Shown: one piece after another, positions 44,761-56,915 of the stretch
How positions within the stretch are numbered: the first letter of the stretch is position 1
Layout of the letters: each line of letters begins with the position of its first letter
Source: Cristatella mucedo
Lineage: Eukaryota; Bryozoa; Phylactolaemata; Cristatellidae
Length of the DNA: 64,000 nt
NCBI GenBank assembly: GCA_009760855.2
Contig: WPIO01000046.1
Coordinates: 2,103,501 to 2,167,500 of the forward strand
Direction of reading: 5' to 3'
Made by a program: the position numbers and the translations under genes
The notes under the pieces: model-generated
The model's input: only the letters and a program-made list of their open reading frames with translations
The model's database searches: none
Told to the model about the DNA's origin: nothing

Positions 44761-45564
44761 CTGCTGTGAAGGAAATGGCCGCAATGGCGACTAATCGTAA
44801 GAGGATCGCATACTTTTAATCTTTGCGCATCCTGCCACCTGCGTGTAGAGCAGAAGACTTGCAATTTCCACAGCCTTTACTATAGCCATAGTTGGCATGG
44901 CTTGCTCCATATCTGAAAATCCTGGCTCAGCCACTGTCTGCCTTGGCAGCGTGCCTTCGGTGTGCAGCTTCAGACGTTGCAGACTTGAGAGACATAATCA
45001 TAATAATGTAATACTTTTTTTAAATTGGCATAGAATCGGAAAAAATACACCTAACTCCCTCTCTTGCGATTTACATGTCATGGAAAGGTTAGCTTGAATG
45101 ACTTGATGTTGACCTACGACGTTTTTATTACGACGCCTATCTTGGTTCTTGCCTTACACAGCATGCAGTACAGTAAACGGCCAGAATATAGGTATCTGGA
45201 AAATTATCTCGCAAAATTTTAAAAATCAGATAATAACATATCCTCCAGGTCATTTTCCATTTCAGCCACCTTTGAAGAGCGGAAGTTCTTTATTTCACAC
45301 ACTTTTGCATCCAATTTCGTTAGTCACATGCACGGCGACTGGCTCCGACCCCAGATGCCAAACAGGGAGGACTGGACCACGGTTGTATAAATACAATTTT
45401 GATTCACTCATTTTGTGTGCGCTGCCCAAGAAATGTTTGGAGCCTAAGCAGTATACTTTTTTGTAGCTACGTGGCCCGACCTGCTGACAAATGGAACAAG
45501 TCGGAATCGGTCGCCAATGCTAAGAATCGTCACAGGATTCTAATCGCGAGGCAGATGCTGCCCC
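44761..45564. other. unassigned sequence
   Basis: An open frame at 45149-45466 (+) has no recognisable domain. I treat it as chance. Confidence 0.3.
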
Positions 45565-45715
45565 TGGTCTAAGCCCAGGGGTAAGGTGCTTGCTCTTCAC
45601 CACTCCGGTTGTGGGTTCGAGTCCTGCAGTGGACGATCCTTTATTGGCCACGGAAATAGGTGATCATTGCCGTTAAGGCTCTTCTGCAGCAATATGAAAA
45701 TGAGTCATTTAAATG
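45565..45715 (+). mobile_element. SINE-A copy 8
   Basis: GGTAAGGTGCTTGCTCTTCA, B box GGGTTCGAGTCC, GCCGTTAAGGCTCTTCTGC. Confidence 0.85.
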
Positions 45716-46329
45716 ATTAAACATTTTATTTTTTTAATTTTGTTCAAGACGCTGAAAGCAGTTTACAAATTTTGCAAGGATCCGGTTCTCTCTGACCTAG
45801 CTAGCTTAGTTCTGGAGGACAAGCCTCCAAGGTCTTTCAGATCCTTACGTCCACTGAAGACTAGTAATTCGGATTGATAGCTTCAAGACAATGTGGTAGA
45901 GGTCCTTCTCACATTTCGAGCTGCTGTGCTTTGGCATGCATTATCGGAAGTTACGTGACCACCAAGGTCTTTGCTAGCCTTCCCTTACCTACTCAGGTTT
46001 TCCTGTGGGCCCTAGGACTTAGAATTTGCACGGCAGTTATTGAAAGCAGCAGGCCCGTGAAAGCAGTTATGGCTACTGCTCACAAAGCTAAGCAAAATGT
46101 GTATACCATGATACAGAACTAAACTAAAGAAGCCAAAACAGAAGAATTATGCATATCATATGTTCGGGGCTGTCATCTTATTTCCATCATATTTGTACCT
46201 TGATGGGCGTCAAGCCCTATGAAATACTACAAGTTCTCTCAGGAAGGCCTCTCTAAGGTCGCGATTCAGCACGAAAGGTAACCCAGTGGGTGCACTCATC
46301 CAAAGCCCGACTTATGCCCACAAGCACGG
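45716..46329. other. unassigned sequence
   Basis: Left flank of the minisatellite. Nothing recognised. Confidence 0.3.
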
Positions 46330-47100
46330 CAGCTTTCCTATGCTCGTAACACCACAGCTCTCATTTCCTTTGCTCGCCTCATCGCGGCTCTCAGTTCTCC
46401 CGTGCTCACAGCACCGACCTGGCTCTCCTTTCGTTGGCTAGCAGAACCGCAGCTCTCATTTCCTTCGCTCCGTGTGTTCCTGAGCATCGCAGCTCTCCTT
46501 TGCTTGATGCATCGCAGCTATCCACTGCTCGAGTCATCACAGCATGCCTTTCCTTTGCTTGATGCGTCTCAGCTCTCCTTTCCTTTGCTTGCAGCATCAC
46601 AGCTGTCTACTGCTCGAAGCATCAAAGCATGCTTTGCATTTGCTCGAAGCGTGACAGCATGCCTTTCCTTTGCTCGCAGCGTCGAAGCTCTCCTCTCCTT
46701 TGCTCGAAACATCGCAGCCATTCACTGCTCGAAGCGTGACAGCATGCCTTTCCTTTGCTCGCAGCGTCGCAGCTCTCCTCTCCTTTGCTTGCAGCACCAC
46801 AGCTGTCTACTGCTCGAAGCATCAAAGCACGCTTTGCATTTGTTCGAAGCGTGACTGCATGCCTTTCCTTTGCTCGCAGCGTCGAAGCTCTCCTCTCCTT
46901 TGCTCGAAACATCGCAGCCATTCACTGCTCGAAGCATCACAGCATGCCTTTCCTTTGCTCGCAGCGTCGAAGCTCTCCTTTGCTCGAAGCATCGCAGCTC
47001 TCATGTCCTATGCTCGAAATGTCGCAATTCTGCTTTTCTCATCTCAATGCATCGTAGCTTTTATTTCTTTTGCTCGAAGTGCCAAAGCTCTCCTTGGCTA
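46330..47100. repeat. minisatellite, unit about 30 bp
   Basis: About two dozen units resemble AAGCATCGCAGCTCTCC followed by TTTCCTTTGCTCG. Some are 25-bp variants (ATTCACTGCTCG). Higher-order repetition of about 85-115 bp is visible at 46.65-46.97 kb. Unit lengths near a multiple of three keep several frames open on both strands. Confidence 0.92.
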
Positions 47101-47571
47101 ACAGCGCTATTCAGACGACGGGGATCGTCAACGAAAATAGGATTTGGCTTCAATTCCAGGTCCTGGACGTAAGATTGTCTACAGGTATTTCTGGATGCTG
47201 CATCAATCCAAATGCTTACTGCGGTTGGCAGCTATCGTTGCTGAAAATAACTAGCTGTTTTCCGGCTTAGCGGAGCTTGAGTGATGGCGCACGTCAAAAA
47301 GGCGTGGCAAGTGCAACTGGGCAGATCCAAGTCCGCACACGACAAGACCTTAGCCCAGGATTCCAAATATCGATAACCGACCGATACGATCACTTCTTAT
47401 AAAATGAGCAGCAACAGAGGAGGAAAATAAGGGTATGAGCAAGCATTTAGATTGGCAGGCTAATTGGATCGCTTGATATTGGTTGGCAGTAGCCTTGGCC
47501 ATGGTGCTCGTGGGACGGGTGACTCTCGCGTGTACAAGTACTAGAACGCTCAATCATTCTTCCTCAAAAAA
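47101..47571. other. unassigned sequence
   Basis: Right flank of the minisatellite. Nothing recognised. Confidence 0.3.
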
Positions 47572-47738
47572 CCAGCTGATTTCACAGCCTATTTTTGCAT
47601 AGCGGCATAAGAGCTTTTACGGCTGTCCCCAACAATTGCATCGGCAATAAAGGTTCACCCACCGCAGGATTCGAACCCACGACCTCGGAACCGAGTCGTG
47701 ATGAGCAACCGCTTAAACTAGTTGCCATCACGGCACGA
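47572..47738 (-). mobile_element. SINE-A copy 9
   Basis: CAGCTGATTTCACAGCC tail, and GGATTCGAACCCACGACC, a perfect B box in reverse. Confidence 0.88.
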
Positions 47739-48204
47739 CCTTGCCCATTCTCAAACAGCGGTGGGGCCGTACACTTCTCGTATTGCCCAAATAAGCAGGC
47801 GCTTCGCTAGTGCAGTATTCCTGCAGAGCCAAAGGGTTACATCAAGAAAGAAGCAGCGGCAATTCTTCGCCTTGACATCCGACAACGGCAGAAACTAAAA
47901 TTACTAGTCTACTAATGCACTGCAGCGTCGGCTTTTGAACTTGAGAGTGCTTTGCCACAAAGACAACATTCGTAACGACGGTAGCCCTGACAGACACATG
48001 GCAAATACTCGTAGAGCTTATATCTCAAAGCACCGCCACTGAGTCGTAGTTGGTGAAGCAATGCAAGGAGGTATGCCAAAGTCGGCAGCGACCAAGAGCG
48101 CTCGTACCTCGTTAACGTAGAACGGCCTCCATCCCATGGTCACCGAGTGGCACGTGTGTACAGCACCAACCGCTGCATGCAATTAACGATCTTGCCCTTC
48201 ACTT
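47739..48204. other. unassigned sequence
   Basis: Nothing recognised. Confidence 0.3.
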
Positions 48205-48365
48205 TTTGGTCCCTTAACTCACCATTTGCTACGTCCGTGTGAATATTCTTCCGTGTGCACTTCGCACGTTTTCACTAACCGATTGATATGCTTCCTTTTA
48301 TGGAAAGTGCCTGTACAGATATTTAGTTCTAGTGGGCATTAGAATTATACAGATGTCTCATTTTC
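48205..48365 (+). mobile_element. LINE-B 3' end, old
   Basis: TTTTCACTAACCGATTGATA, GGAAAGTGCCTGTACAG and TTTAGTTCTAGTGGGC. Diverged tail. Confidence 0.65.
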
Positions 48366-48619
48366 ATTGTTAGTCACTTCGAAGCCCAAGTTACAACTGA
48401 CTATGATCCAATTTGAAATGCACCCTTGCACAAACGATTGCGACTACGACTAATCCGGTACGTCCTTGGCAACGTCTCACTAATCTGAAATGTCTTCCTT
48501 AAATCCAGTCGGACAGCCGATGAGGTAAGATGGGAAATACCCAACATATCTCTTGACTGAGAATACACCCACTAGCAGAATTTAAAACTTAGTGTAGCAC
48601 TAAGTACCACTACATTACT

Positions 48620-48790
48620 GCGAATTGGAACGGGAAGTCTTGTCCAAGTAATTTTGCTACAAGCCAATTCAGCCACCGTAGCATAATCGTAGCACCACAA
48701 AGTTGTTGCCAAGCAAGTGCACGAAGGCTTGCACCAAGTTCAAATCTCAATGAAATCATCCCTGGAGAAGATGATTATGGAATTGTATGA
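48620..48790 (+). repeat. dispersed repeat X, copy 1
   Basis: Aligns in direct orientation with 50805-50980: both contain GCGAATTGGA/ATGAATTGGA, ATTCAGCCACCGT and AAATCTCAA.GAA. Identity unknown. Confidence 0.7.
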
Positions 48791-48927
48791 CATTTAGCAC
48801 GCTCTCAGCAACACTGCACTGACAAAGTGAACACGTTCACACAACGATGTATTTCTTCCAACTTCGCCAGCTGCCAAAACCAGCAGCACCGTATTCGCTT
48901 CCCAGGGTTCTCACTGTTCCCCACTAG

Positions 48928-49098
48928 GTGAGCCGTACTGGCTCTCTAGGTAAGGCGGTTGCTTTCCACGATCTCGGCCCCGAGGTCATGGGTTCGAATC
49001 TTGTGGTGGGCGATCCTTTATCGCCAATGCAAGCGGTGGAGATAGCCGTCAAGGCTCTTCTATCGCTATACAAAAAGAGGCTGTTAAATCAGCTGGTA
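48928..49098 (+). mobile_element. SINE-A copy 10
   Basis: The best-preserved copy: GTGAGCCGTACTGGCTCTC head, CATGGGTTCGAATCTTG B box, CTATACAAAAAGAGGCTGTT tail. Confidence 0.88.
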
Positions 49099-49517
49099 TT
49101 TAAAAAAATTTTTTTACCTGAAACCCGGGCCATAAAGATCCATCATCCGGCCATAAGCCGGCCATATCGCGATCGACCAGGCCATAAAGGTCAACTGACC
49201 ATACGCCGGCCACACTCTTCCATAATCTAAAGGTCACATATGGAGTAGTGATACATAAACATAAAAGAAAGTACACTACGAAACTCACAGCTCGACATCG
49301 CTAGCAGGCCCGCCATAAACTAGCGATTACGCAGCACAACCAAAAACAACTAAAACAGGGAGCATAACATAGCGGCCATGTGAAAATTGCAACGCGGCAT
49401 GACGTTACAAACAGCAAACGAAACTGTATGAGAGGCGTAGAGCTCAGCTTGTCGTTACGGTCTTGTGACTATGTGCCGGCACCGCGGAGGAGGCTTGTTG
49501 GAATGTTGGTTACATGG

Positions 49518-49560
49518 TATATAAATATATATATATATATTTATATATTTATATATATAA
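49518..49560. repeat. TA-rich simple repeat
   Basis: TATAAATATATATATATAT-type run. Confidence 0.9.
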
Positions 49561-50199
49561 GCCTGTTTACAAAATAAAACATAGTTTAATGCGATTGACT
49601 TCAAACTGTGAGAGAGAGAGAATCGGAGAAAAGACAGACGTACGTCTGTCAAGCCCGGATGAGGAAAGGGGAAGAGAGGGACCTAGCAATTGACAGTCAA
49701 GCCATCGGTCTGACAACGCCTATTCTAGTAATGACAAAGCTTAGGCTGACAATCCCTTGCGCCAGCTCAGCCTTTAGTTGATTTATGGACTGCATCGGCA
49801 TCCAGTTGCAGGCTGAGAGCTGGAATGGCAGCTACTGCTGCTGCATAGTGACGTACGTACGTAAAGTGGAGCGGCCGATAGCGGCTACGGCCCGGCCTCG
49901 GCACGATCATTATCGGCCAACAGGCGTCGTAAGCCGCAAGTTTATAGGCAATACTAGAGCAACGATCTCTGTCCCCGTGCAAACACTTCAGCCCTGCGCT
50001 TCTTCTCCATCAAGCTGGTCTCCGAGGCCTCGCCGGCGCTGTCTCGCTATGTCCGGCCGCCGTCGCCGAACCTGCTGTCTTTGCCACGCCGGCCGTGGTC
50101 GCAGAGCTGACCTCTGCAGCCGCTGTGTCAACGCTATTGCCGGCAGACGTCACCGCATGAGTACCCGCAGTCGTTTTCTTAGGGACCGCGACTGCCGCT

Positions 50200-50375
50200 G
50201 TGTTCGCTGTCTCGAAAAGCCGTTTAGCCGCCGTGTCGCTGGCCGCCTTCGCCGAGGTCTCGCTGGCCTCTGCCGCCATCTCACTAACCTCCATCGCCGC
50301 CGTCTTGCAAACGTTCGTCGCCGTTTCTCGATCTTCTGTCGCCGTCTCGCAAACCGCCGCGTCGCAGCGGTCAGA
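50200..50375. repeat. degenerate tandem repeat, about 24-30 bp
   Basis: Repeated CGCCG.C.TCGC.. blocks (TCGCTGGCCGCCTTCGCCGA, TCGCTGGCCTCTGCCGCCAT, CCTCCATCGCCGCCGTCT). It underlies the two antisense-overlapping ORFs. Confidence 0.7.
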
Positions 50376-50804
50376 CACAGAGTCATACATTGTGCCATAC
50401 GTACATACATAAATGCATACAGAGCTATACATGTCGCATTGCGACGGATCGAGATAGAGACTCTCGTCAAGCATCCACTCCGAATCGAACAAAAACGAAC
50501 TTTAACAAGTCAGCGCCGATGCGAAAATACCCGAGTTTCGCGATCGCCTAAGAAGCCGGTAGCTAGATCTCAGCGACAATGCTCTGGCAATATGAATACG
50601 TCAACACGACAACATTACGACCGTGTATTTCTCTCAGCAGCGCCAGTCTCTAAAACTTGCCCAAGACCCTCCTGCACATGGCGGGTTCTCGCTCTCCCTC
50701 TCCAGCTAGCCCCTGGTCATTAAGACCGATCGACAAACCTCATAAACCGGCCACATCGCGACCAACCAGGCCGTAAATGTCAACTTGGGATAAAACGTCA
50801 ACAA

Positions 50805-50980
50805 CATGAATTGGAGTGGACAGGTCTATCCAAGTGCTTTTGCGAGATGCCGATTCAGCCACCGTGGGCTGATAGTAGCCTCACAAAGTTGGTTGACACC
50901 CGAGTGCACAAATATTTACATTCGCGAAGTTAAAATCTCAACGAATTTATCGCTGAAGAAGCTTCTAATCATACCGACGA
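50805..50980 (+). repeat. dispersed repeat X, copy 2
   Basis: Direct copy of 48620-48790, about 2.2 kb downstream. Confidence 0.7.
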
Positions 50981-51134
50981 AGCACGCTGCTATGAATTAC
51001 ACGGATTGCTCCGACACAAACCCCCACGCCCCGAGGACCTCGAAGGTGTAACTCGACTTCGCTTTTACTTAATTATGCACACTACAGCCAACTGTGCAGC
51101 CAACCTCTTTAGCACTCTTCCCTCGGCCATTATA

Positions 51135-51822
51135 CAGTCGTCCCTCGCTGTTTCGCGCCTCGACTTTTGCGTCTTCACTCTATCGCGGTTTCTTGAAATA
51201 CGAGTATATTCATTAAAAAGTTGATCAAAATAATGAAAAAGATACAGCGAACGCTCGTTGGTCCGAGTCAATTATGCACCCATGTAATACGATTAAAATT
51301 TAAGTTACTGTACGCATGGAACGCGGAAGAAGACGACGCTCCTTTTGAAGATACTGCACCAACTGAAGACTCTCCTACTGAAGTATGGCCTTCAGAGGAG
51401 TAGTAGCCTTGCTCTTCTTTGCTGTGCTGTACAATCTCTTCATCTTAATCGCTTCATCACCAAACGCACTATTTTCATGGCTTAGTGTTTGTGCGTAAGA
51501 ATTGTGTGTGTGCGATTAAATGTATGATAATAACAATACGATGTTTTCAACATCTAATATGTCTTATTTTCTCTCATTTTGTCCAATATATTTGGTAATA
51601 CGAGTGTAATGGTGACTAAAGGGATGTTATTCATGTCATATTCATATTCATGTCCGGAGGACTCTAATAATGTTCCAACCGTACTTTCAGGATCTTAAAC
51701 AGGTCTTCTATGCTCGAACTACGAAAATATTGGATTCATAAATATAGAATGCTACATCGCGCAAATTCACTTATGGCGGTCGAGTCTGGAACGGGTTAAC
51801 CACGATAAACGATGGCCAATTG
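51135..51822. mobile_element. Tigger/pogo-like DNA transposon relic
   Basis: It starts CAGTCGTCCCTCGCTG and ends CGATAAACGATGGCCAATTG between TA dinucleotides (51133-51134 and 51823-51824). Internal blocks GGACTCTAATAATGTTCC, TTCTATGCTCGAACTACGAA and GAGTCTGGAACGGGTTAACC match the 3' part of Tigger elements (Tc1/mariner, pogo group). No transposase remains. About 688 bp, non-autonomous. Confidence 0.85.
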
Positions 51823-52234
51823 TATACGTATCCTTATCAAATGATCCAGCCATACGTATACGTCAAAGGACAAGTTCGTAAACAAACACTAAAAGGGCAG
51901 CCGCTGAAATGAATGGTCATGATTTAGAGGCTGGTCTACAAGCAAACACCAAAGGGCCCTGCGTGGCCATCCCCTAAACATTTAGCCACAATCTCCGTTG
52001 TAATAGAGAATCGGCGTAGGACAAGGAGCTCTATCGTCGACCTGAAGGTTGCCAGAACACGACGGTTTCTCATCGACCATGTAATGAGGGCTGTCAACTA
52101 TCACACGACTCGAAGTATAGGTACCGCCTGTAGCACAATCGCATATGATTAAAGTGCATTGACTATCGTTAGATGCAATTTAATATCATGTAATGTGTTG
52201 GCTGAATCCCGTTCATTGCCAGCGTGCCTATGTA
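51823..52234. other. unassigned sequence
   Basis: Nothing recognised between the Tigger relic and LINE-A. Confidence 0.3.
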
Positions 52235-53290
52235 TTGTATCTCCGTCTGCAACTCCACAAAGCCACAAAGATTATGTGGGTGCTACGCGGGAGAGTTTTG
52301 TATAGCGCACTCACAGCCTAAGCAGCTTTCGGTACGCATTCGGTAGCCAACAGACTTCATCTCATGCAACAAAGAGAAATTGGGAAGCATAGCAGAGTCA
52401 GGAGAGCAGTTGAGGAAGTGAGTAGCATGGAAGTAGCAGCTCAGGACCGCTGAAAAGGATGAGCCATAGTCGGCAGTAGGAGAGTATTTGTCATTGCGTA
52501 AGAATCATAGAAGTGAGTTCCACAGTCTGCGGCATACAGAGCTAAAGCTTCTGTCGCCAACAGTCTGTAAGCTGAGGAACGGAACAGCTAACTTATTGTC
52601 TATACAGTACCTGAGGACACGAGGAGGCTGAAACTAGTGCAGCAGTTCAGCTAGGTACGAAGGAGCCAAGCCGTGGCCGGCCTTGTCAGTCAGCATAAGA
52701 ACTTTGCTCTGTATCCGTCGACCAACCGGCAGCCATCCTAGCTCTTTTAGCAAAGAAGACACGTATGGTCCAACCTCTGAGATTTGCAAACTAGCCTTAC
52801 AGCCATAATCATAGACTGCTGCAGTGGCCTAGTTGCTTTTTTTGGTAGCCCAGCCAAAACAGAATTAAAATAATCAAACCGAGACAGAACTAAGGAGCAA
52901 GTTTAATGTTTTTACAAGCCACTGAGGAAGACAGCTCCTAATCTTCGATAGGGATCGGACGTGATGGCGGCTAGTTGTAGAAGCAGTCTTCTGAATGAAG
53001 TTTTTAAAATTGAGGCAGCTGTCGAAAACGACACTTAAATTTCGAGCAAGTGACTGTCGCACGACAGCATCGCCTAGTAGGAGACCAAAGTCTTTAATTC
53101 CAGCCACACGCTTAGGGCGTCCTATGAGCAGCAGTTCAGTTTTATCCTCATTTAGTTTCAAGAAGTTTTCCGACATCCAGGATCTAATGCCAGCAAGGCA
53201 TGCATTCAGTTTCTCAGTTGCTGCAGCAGATTCCGGCGGTTTGAATGACAAATACAGCTGATTATCGTCAGCGTAAAAGTAATATCCTAT
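52235..53290 (-). mobile_element. LINE-A copy with intact ADD box
   Basis: A 182-codon frame at 53422-52874 includes YYFYADDNQLYLSFKP, SENFLKLNEDKTELLLIGRP and SLSKIRSCLPQWLVKTLN, the RT palm and thumb. The LINE-like part begins near residue 47. The 3' part extends to TGCAGACGGAGATACAAT (52237). It is truncated just upstream of the ADD box by the junction with the Copia LTR. Confidence 0.9.
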
Positions 53291-54390
53291 ACTACATAGA
53301 GCGGTCTCACCCTGGCCTGCAGTGAAGCACTGGCTGACCAGGTCTATTTTTGGAGCAGCAGACCACTGTTGATTGACTGGAAACCACATGTCCCGAGACC
53401 AATTGAACTCGGCCAAGGCCACATCAGCTACGGCTGATCACAGCGACCTCCTTATATTTCGTACAAACCTCAAAATCTTTGGAGACCGTGTCCTTGGTTC
53501 GTATACTTCCAAAGCGTAGAACTCACTCCCGACTTCCGTCACGACATTCCCTGACTTCATCACATTCAAAACGAAATTAAAAGCGCATCTATTAATGACT
53601 GCATTTAGTGGGTCCCTGCGATTCGTAATGTATGTGCTTATGTGTGCTGACACGGTTGCATGCTGCCATTAACCACACTTGCGTGCTAACCCTGCGCACG
53701 TCACCACTAACCATGTTATTTATGTTGTCTATTAAGCATGATACCACACACCATCCAATCGTGTTTCCTGTGCAGCAAATGTAAAGCGCCTAGAAAGAGA
53801 TTGAGTTCTCTGAGGGCACTTTATCAAGTGTATTGATATTATTATTATTATTATTACTATTAAGAGAAGCCAACGGCATTAAGATTTGTATGCATGATAG
53901 CTTAATAAGCCAATAGCAATCATATAGGACTCTATATTGAACCTGTTTGTTGCTAATACTTTGTTCGCTTTTGCTATAGTTCACGTTATGTTTCACGGCT
54001 GCGTTATTAAACATCGTAATTTTGTTGGCTATTGACTGGTGAATGGCTTTACGGCAGCCCTACGTCTTACAGGTTATGGGCCTGTAGTTCGATTGCATGC
54101 GGGCTGGTACCGCTCCTTTCCTCAACAGCTGGTGGGAGCATCGCCGAGAAGGGCCTGTGCACAGCTGTGGTCAGCTTCTAATGAGGCGTTGACACAGGCC
54201 GATAACCCGCTGGTGAACAGATGGTGGTTTCACCATCGGTGTCGGCCAAGGGACAGCCAGGGTCGAGGAGAAGAGTCGAGCGAGAGTAGGGGCCGAGGGG
54301 ATCCGTGCGCTCTTCGGCTCCGTGCGTGGTAATAAACTGTCGGTGTTGGGCATCGGCTGGCTCTCCGCTGTGCTAACAAACTACAGGGCC
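53291..54390 (+). mobile_element. Copia 5' LTR with LINE-B insert
   Basis: GAGCGGTCTCACC and TGATAGCTTAATAAGCCAATAG blocks are shared with 56.3-56.9 kb. An AATAAA occurs near 54331, followed by the gag remnant. LINE-B 3' sequence occupies 53450-53860. The right LTR end is inferred. Confidence 0.6.
53450..53860 (+). mobile_element. LINE-B 3' end
   Basis: NLKIFGDRVLGSYTSKA-type codons, then the 3' UTR, stem-loop GCGCCTAGAAAGAGATTGAG and TTATTA tail. Inserted in the Copia LTR. Confidence 0.85.
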
Positions 54391-55805
54391 CACTGCTCAC
54401 TGGTGTAGTTATTTTGGAGAAATTTGAGCGTGTGAATCGGCAGCTCTGGAGTACCCGGGCGAAGTTCAACTTCATTGCCAAGGCCTTTTGAGTGTCCTTA
54501 ACGGTGAAAAAAGACGGCCATGGACGTCGCATCTCTTTCCGGTAAGAGTTGCAAGAAAGGCGAATAAGAGAACGGTAAGGCGCAGCGACAGTTTGACCAA
54601 CACGAGGCGACGCCTTGTCGGTTATCTTCGTGACTCTTTCAGACTCAGTATTAATGAGTTCCGGCATAGGAGTCATGGCAACCCCTTCGTAGGCACGCCG
54701 AAAGCTGGATGCCATTTACGCTTCGAGAACGCCGATGCGTCGACTGTTCGTCATCAACAGGTTGCATCTCTTCGAATGTCGGGGAAGATTTTTCAGGATT
54801 ACGCAGACGAAATTTAGTTGATCGATAATCAGTTGCAGGCTGCGGGCGATACTATACCAGAGGAACTGAGTGTCCTCCGCCTTATTTATTAAATAGGCAG
54901 GTAATACCTATCGAGCTTAATGGGCTACCGGAGTCGTGGCAACCTGTAATAATGGCCCTTGAAGCAAGGGGCGTGCGCGACTTAACCCTTGATTTTAGGC
55001 CTAGCATGCGGCTGCTGTCTTAGGCAGCAGAATCGGCCTTCCCTTGACGAGAGCATGTAATGGATGGCTCTTGCGGCTTCGAATGAGGCCTGAAAGCTAG
55101 AAAAGCGGCTTCGCCCACTGTTCACGGAAAACTGCATACTTCCAAGATTGATGGTAAGTGCCACTAATTTTTGTAAGTTGGTCGCAAGGCCTCACAATGT
55201 TATAAAAGGAAAAGAGGCAAAAGTGCCAAATCTGAGGAAAATACTTCAACTGCAGGCCTCTTCAACTGCCGACTCGACTGCCTACGAACTTCCATGTCAG
55301 CTGAGTGGCGTATAGACTCTGGAGTCATGCAGCAGATATGATAAGAGCCCGAACTCTTGACATACTTCGATAAAATTGCTCGCAGCGTCGTGGTGGGTGA
55401 CGGAGAAGTGCTTGAGCGATCGGTATGGGTACGGTGCGATTTCGGCTGCATGCTGGTATTGCATGGCTGGAAGCCGAACTTTGAGATGCTTTTCTTGTAC
55501 ACAAGCTTGCCAAAAAGTTTTCTTAAAGAAAATGCGTCGTGAGCGCCTATACGGTAACTATCGACGACGATCGCGTATCTTTTACAAACCCCGGGTCAGC
55601 AGACGTGGCTGCTGCTGGCGTAAGACAAAGGTGCTTCTTCTATCTGCTAGGTAATTCTGTGAGACAGCAAACAACATCGGCTGTTCACACGTGTAAATCT
55701 ATCTCGTGTGATGTGGAGAACTTTTGCTCTGAAAATGGTTCGCCAGGGGAGGATGCTACGAACTCCTTGAACGACCTGCTACGGCAGAGGCTGGGCAATA
55801 AGTAA
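54390..55805 (+). pseudogene. Copia gag-protease-integrase-leader remnant
   Basis: Frames move between all three readings. The protease signature is IDSG. The VGDG and FTNPGSADVAAAGVRQ segments lie in the region before integrase. Confidence 0.75.
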
Positions 55806-55929
55806 TAGCTGCGACTGACCATGCATTTATGACCCAATCTACTGTGCAATACGTGTAATTGGCAGAGGCACTGATTGCTTGCAGCGATGACCCATGACCT
55901 AACACGGTGCTCTGAGCAGGACGAAAGCA

Positions 55930-56325
55930 CACTTGTAGACTACTGCTATTGATGACGAACTTGCTTCCCTACGTAAGACTGATGCTTATGAGGTCACCCA
56001 ACTACCCGAGGGCAGGCAAGCCATCTAATGCAAATGTGCCTTCAAAGTAAGGTGTCATTCAGAAGGGTCCGTGAACTGCTATGGGCCTGCATTTTGCTGA
56101 ATTTTCTTGTCAGATGGATACTATTGAATTAACAGAGACGTTTTCACCAGTTGTTAAATACAACTCTCGGAGAATTTCCTTGTCTGATGCTGCCATGATT
56201 GAGCTAGAGATCAATACAATTTTCTGTTTGTGCTTCTGCAGCTGAACATCGTTCACCAGCTTGACTGTCACTTGCTGCTCAGCAAGAGAAGGTGTTGGCT
56301 GAATTTGCTTCACAGTTACTGTGCC
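55930..56325 (+). pseudogene. Copia RT N-terminal remnant
   Basis: TDAYEVTQLPEGRQAI then TFSPVVKYNS-like codons in frames broken by stops. The remainder of RT and RNase H are absent before the 3' LTR. Confidence 0.7.
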
Positions 56326-56607
56326 TATACTACACCGAGCGGTCTCACCTTGAACTGCAGCTATGCACAGGCTGACCAAGGACATCAGATCTATTTTTGA
56401 AGCTCAGACCGCTGCTGATTGGCTAGACATCACGTGTCTCGAGACCAGTTAACCTCGGCTAAGACCAATCAGCTACGGCTGATCGTGCTCCTTAAGATAA
56501 GCCAATGACATTTGTATGATTTGTATGCACGATGGCTTAATAAGCCAATAGTAATAATTTCGGACGCTATTTATAAACCCTGCTCGTTTCTTTTCCTTAG
56601 AGAGTCA

Positions 56608-56741
56608 CGGTTTGGGTCCAGTTGTCAAGATGCTCGCCCTGACCAAGGTCTGACTGCCGTCGTGGGCTCGAGCCCCGAGGCATATGAGATGTGCCTGAAT
56701 GCAGATAAAGATTTACTGGGGCGCTATATAAATTAATTAAT
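56608..56741 (+). mobile_element. SINE-B copy 5
   Basis: CAGTTGTCAAGATGCTCGCC head, GTGGGCTCGAGCCCCGAGGC B box, GGGGCGCTATATAAATT tail. Confidence 0.88.
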
Positions 56742-56769
56742 TTTATAGATACTTGTTGATCAAGTGTGA

Positions 56770-56915
56770 TTGAATATCAAGATTGAATATCAAGTATGAT
56801 ATGAAGTATTACTCACCATTCAATTGCATTTCCTTTTGCAGCAAATGTAAAGCGCCTAGAGAGAGATTAAGTTCTCTGAGGGCACTTTATCAAGTGTATT
56901 CTTATTATTATTTGT
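56770..56915 (+). mobile_element. LINE-B 3' end, short
   Basis: TTGCAGCAAATGTAAAGCGC, stem-loop with GAGAGAGATTAAGTTCTC and TTATTATT tail. Confidence 0.85.

Larger units (their letters stand above)
49147..50790. other. segment flanked by direct repeats, ORF open on both strands
   Basis: Direct repeats with CCGGCCA.A.CGCGA..GACCAGGCC and TAAA.GTCAACT lie at 49147-49203 and 50735-50790. Between them is a 312-codon frame (49785-50723, +), rich in Arg and Cys, and a 160-codon antisense frame (50492-50010) with Ala/Thr/Glu repeats (SETAAEAS style). No known domain. It may be a non-autonomous element or chance openness of repetitive GC-rich DNA. Confidence 0.4.

Noticed and set aside
46650-46980. 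CRISPR-like array
   Set aside because: Units are contiguous, without unique spacers, in eukaryotic DNA.
46402-47172. Six or more overlapping ORFs of 60-150 codons
   Set aside because: Products of the minisatellite; no non-repetitive coding sequence.
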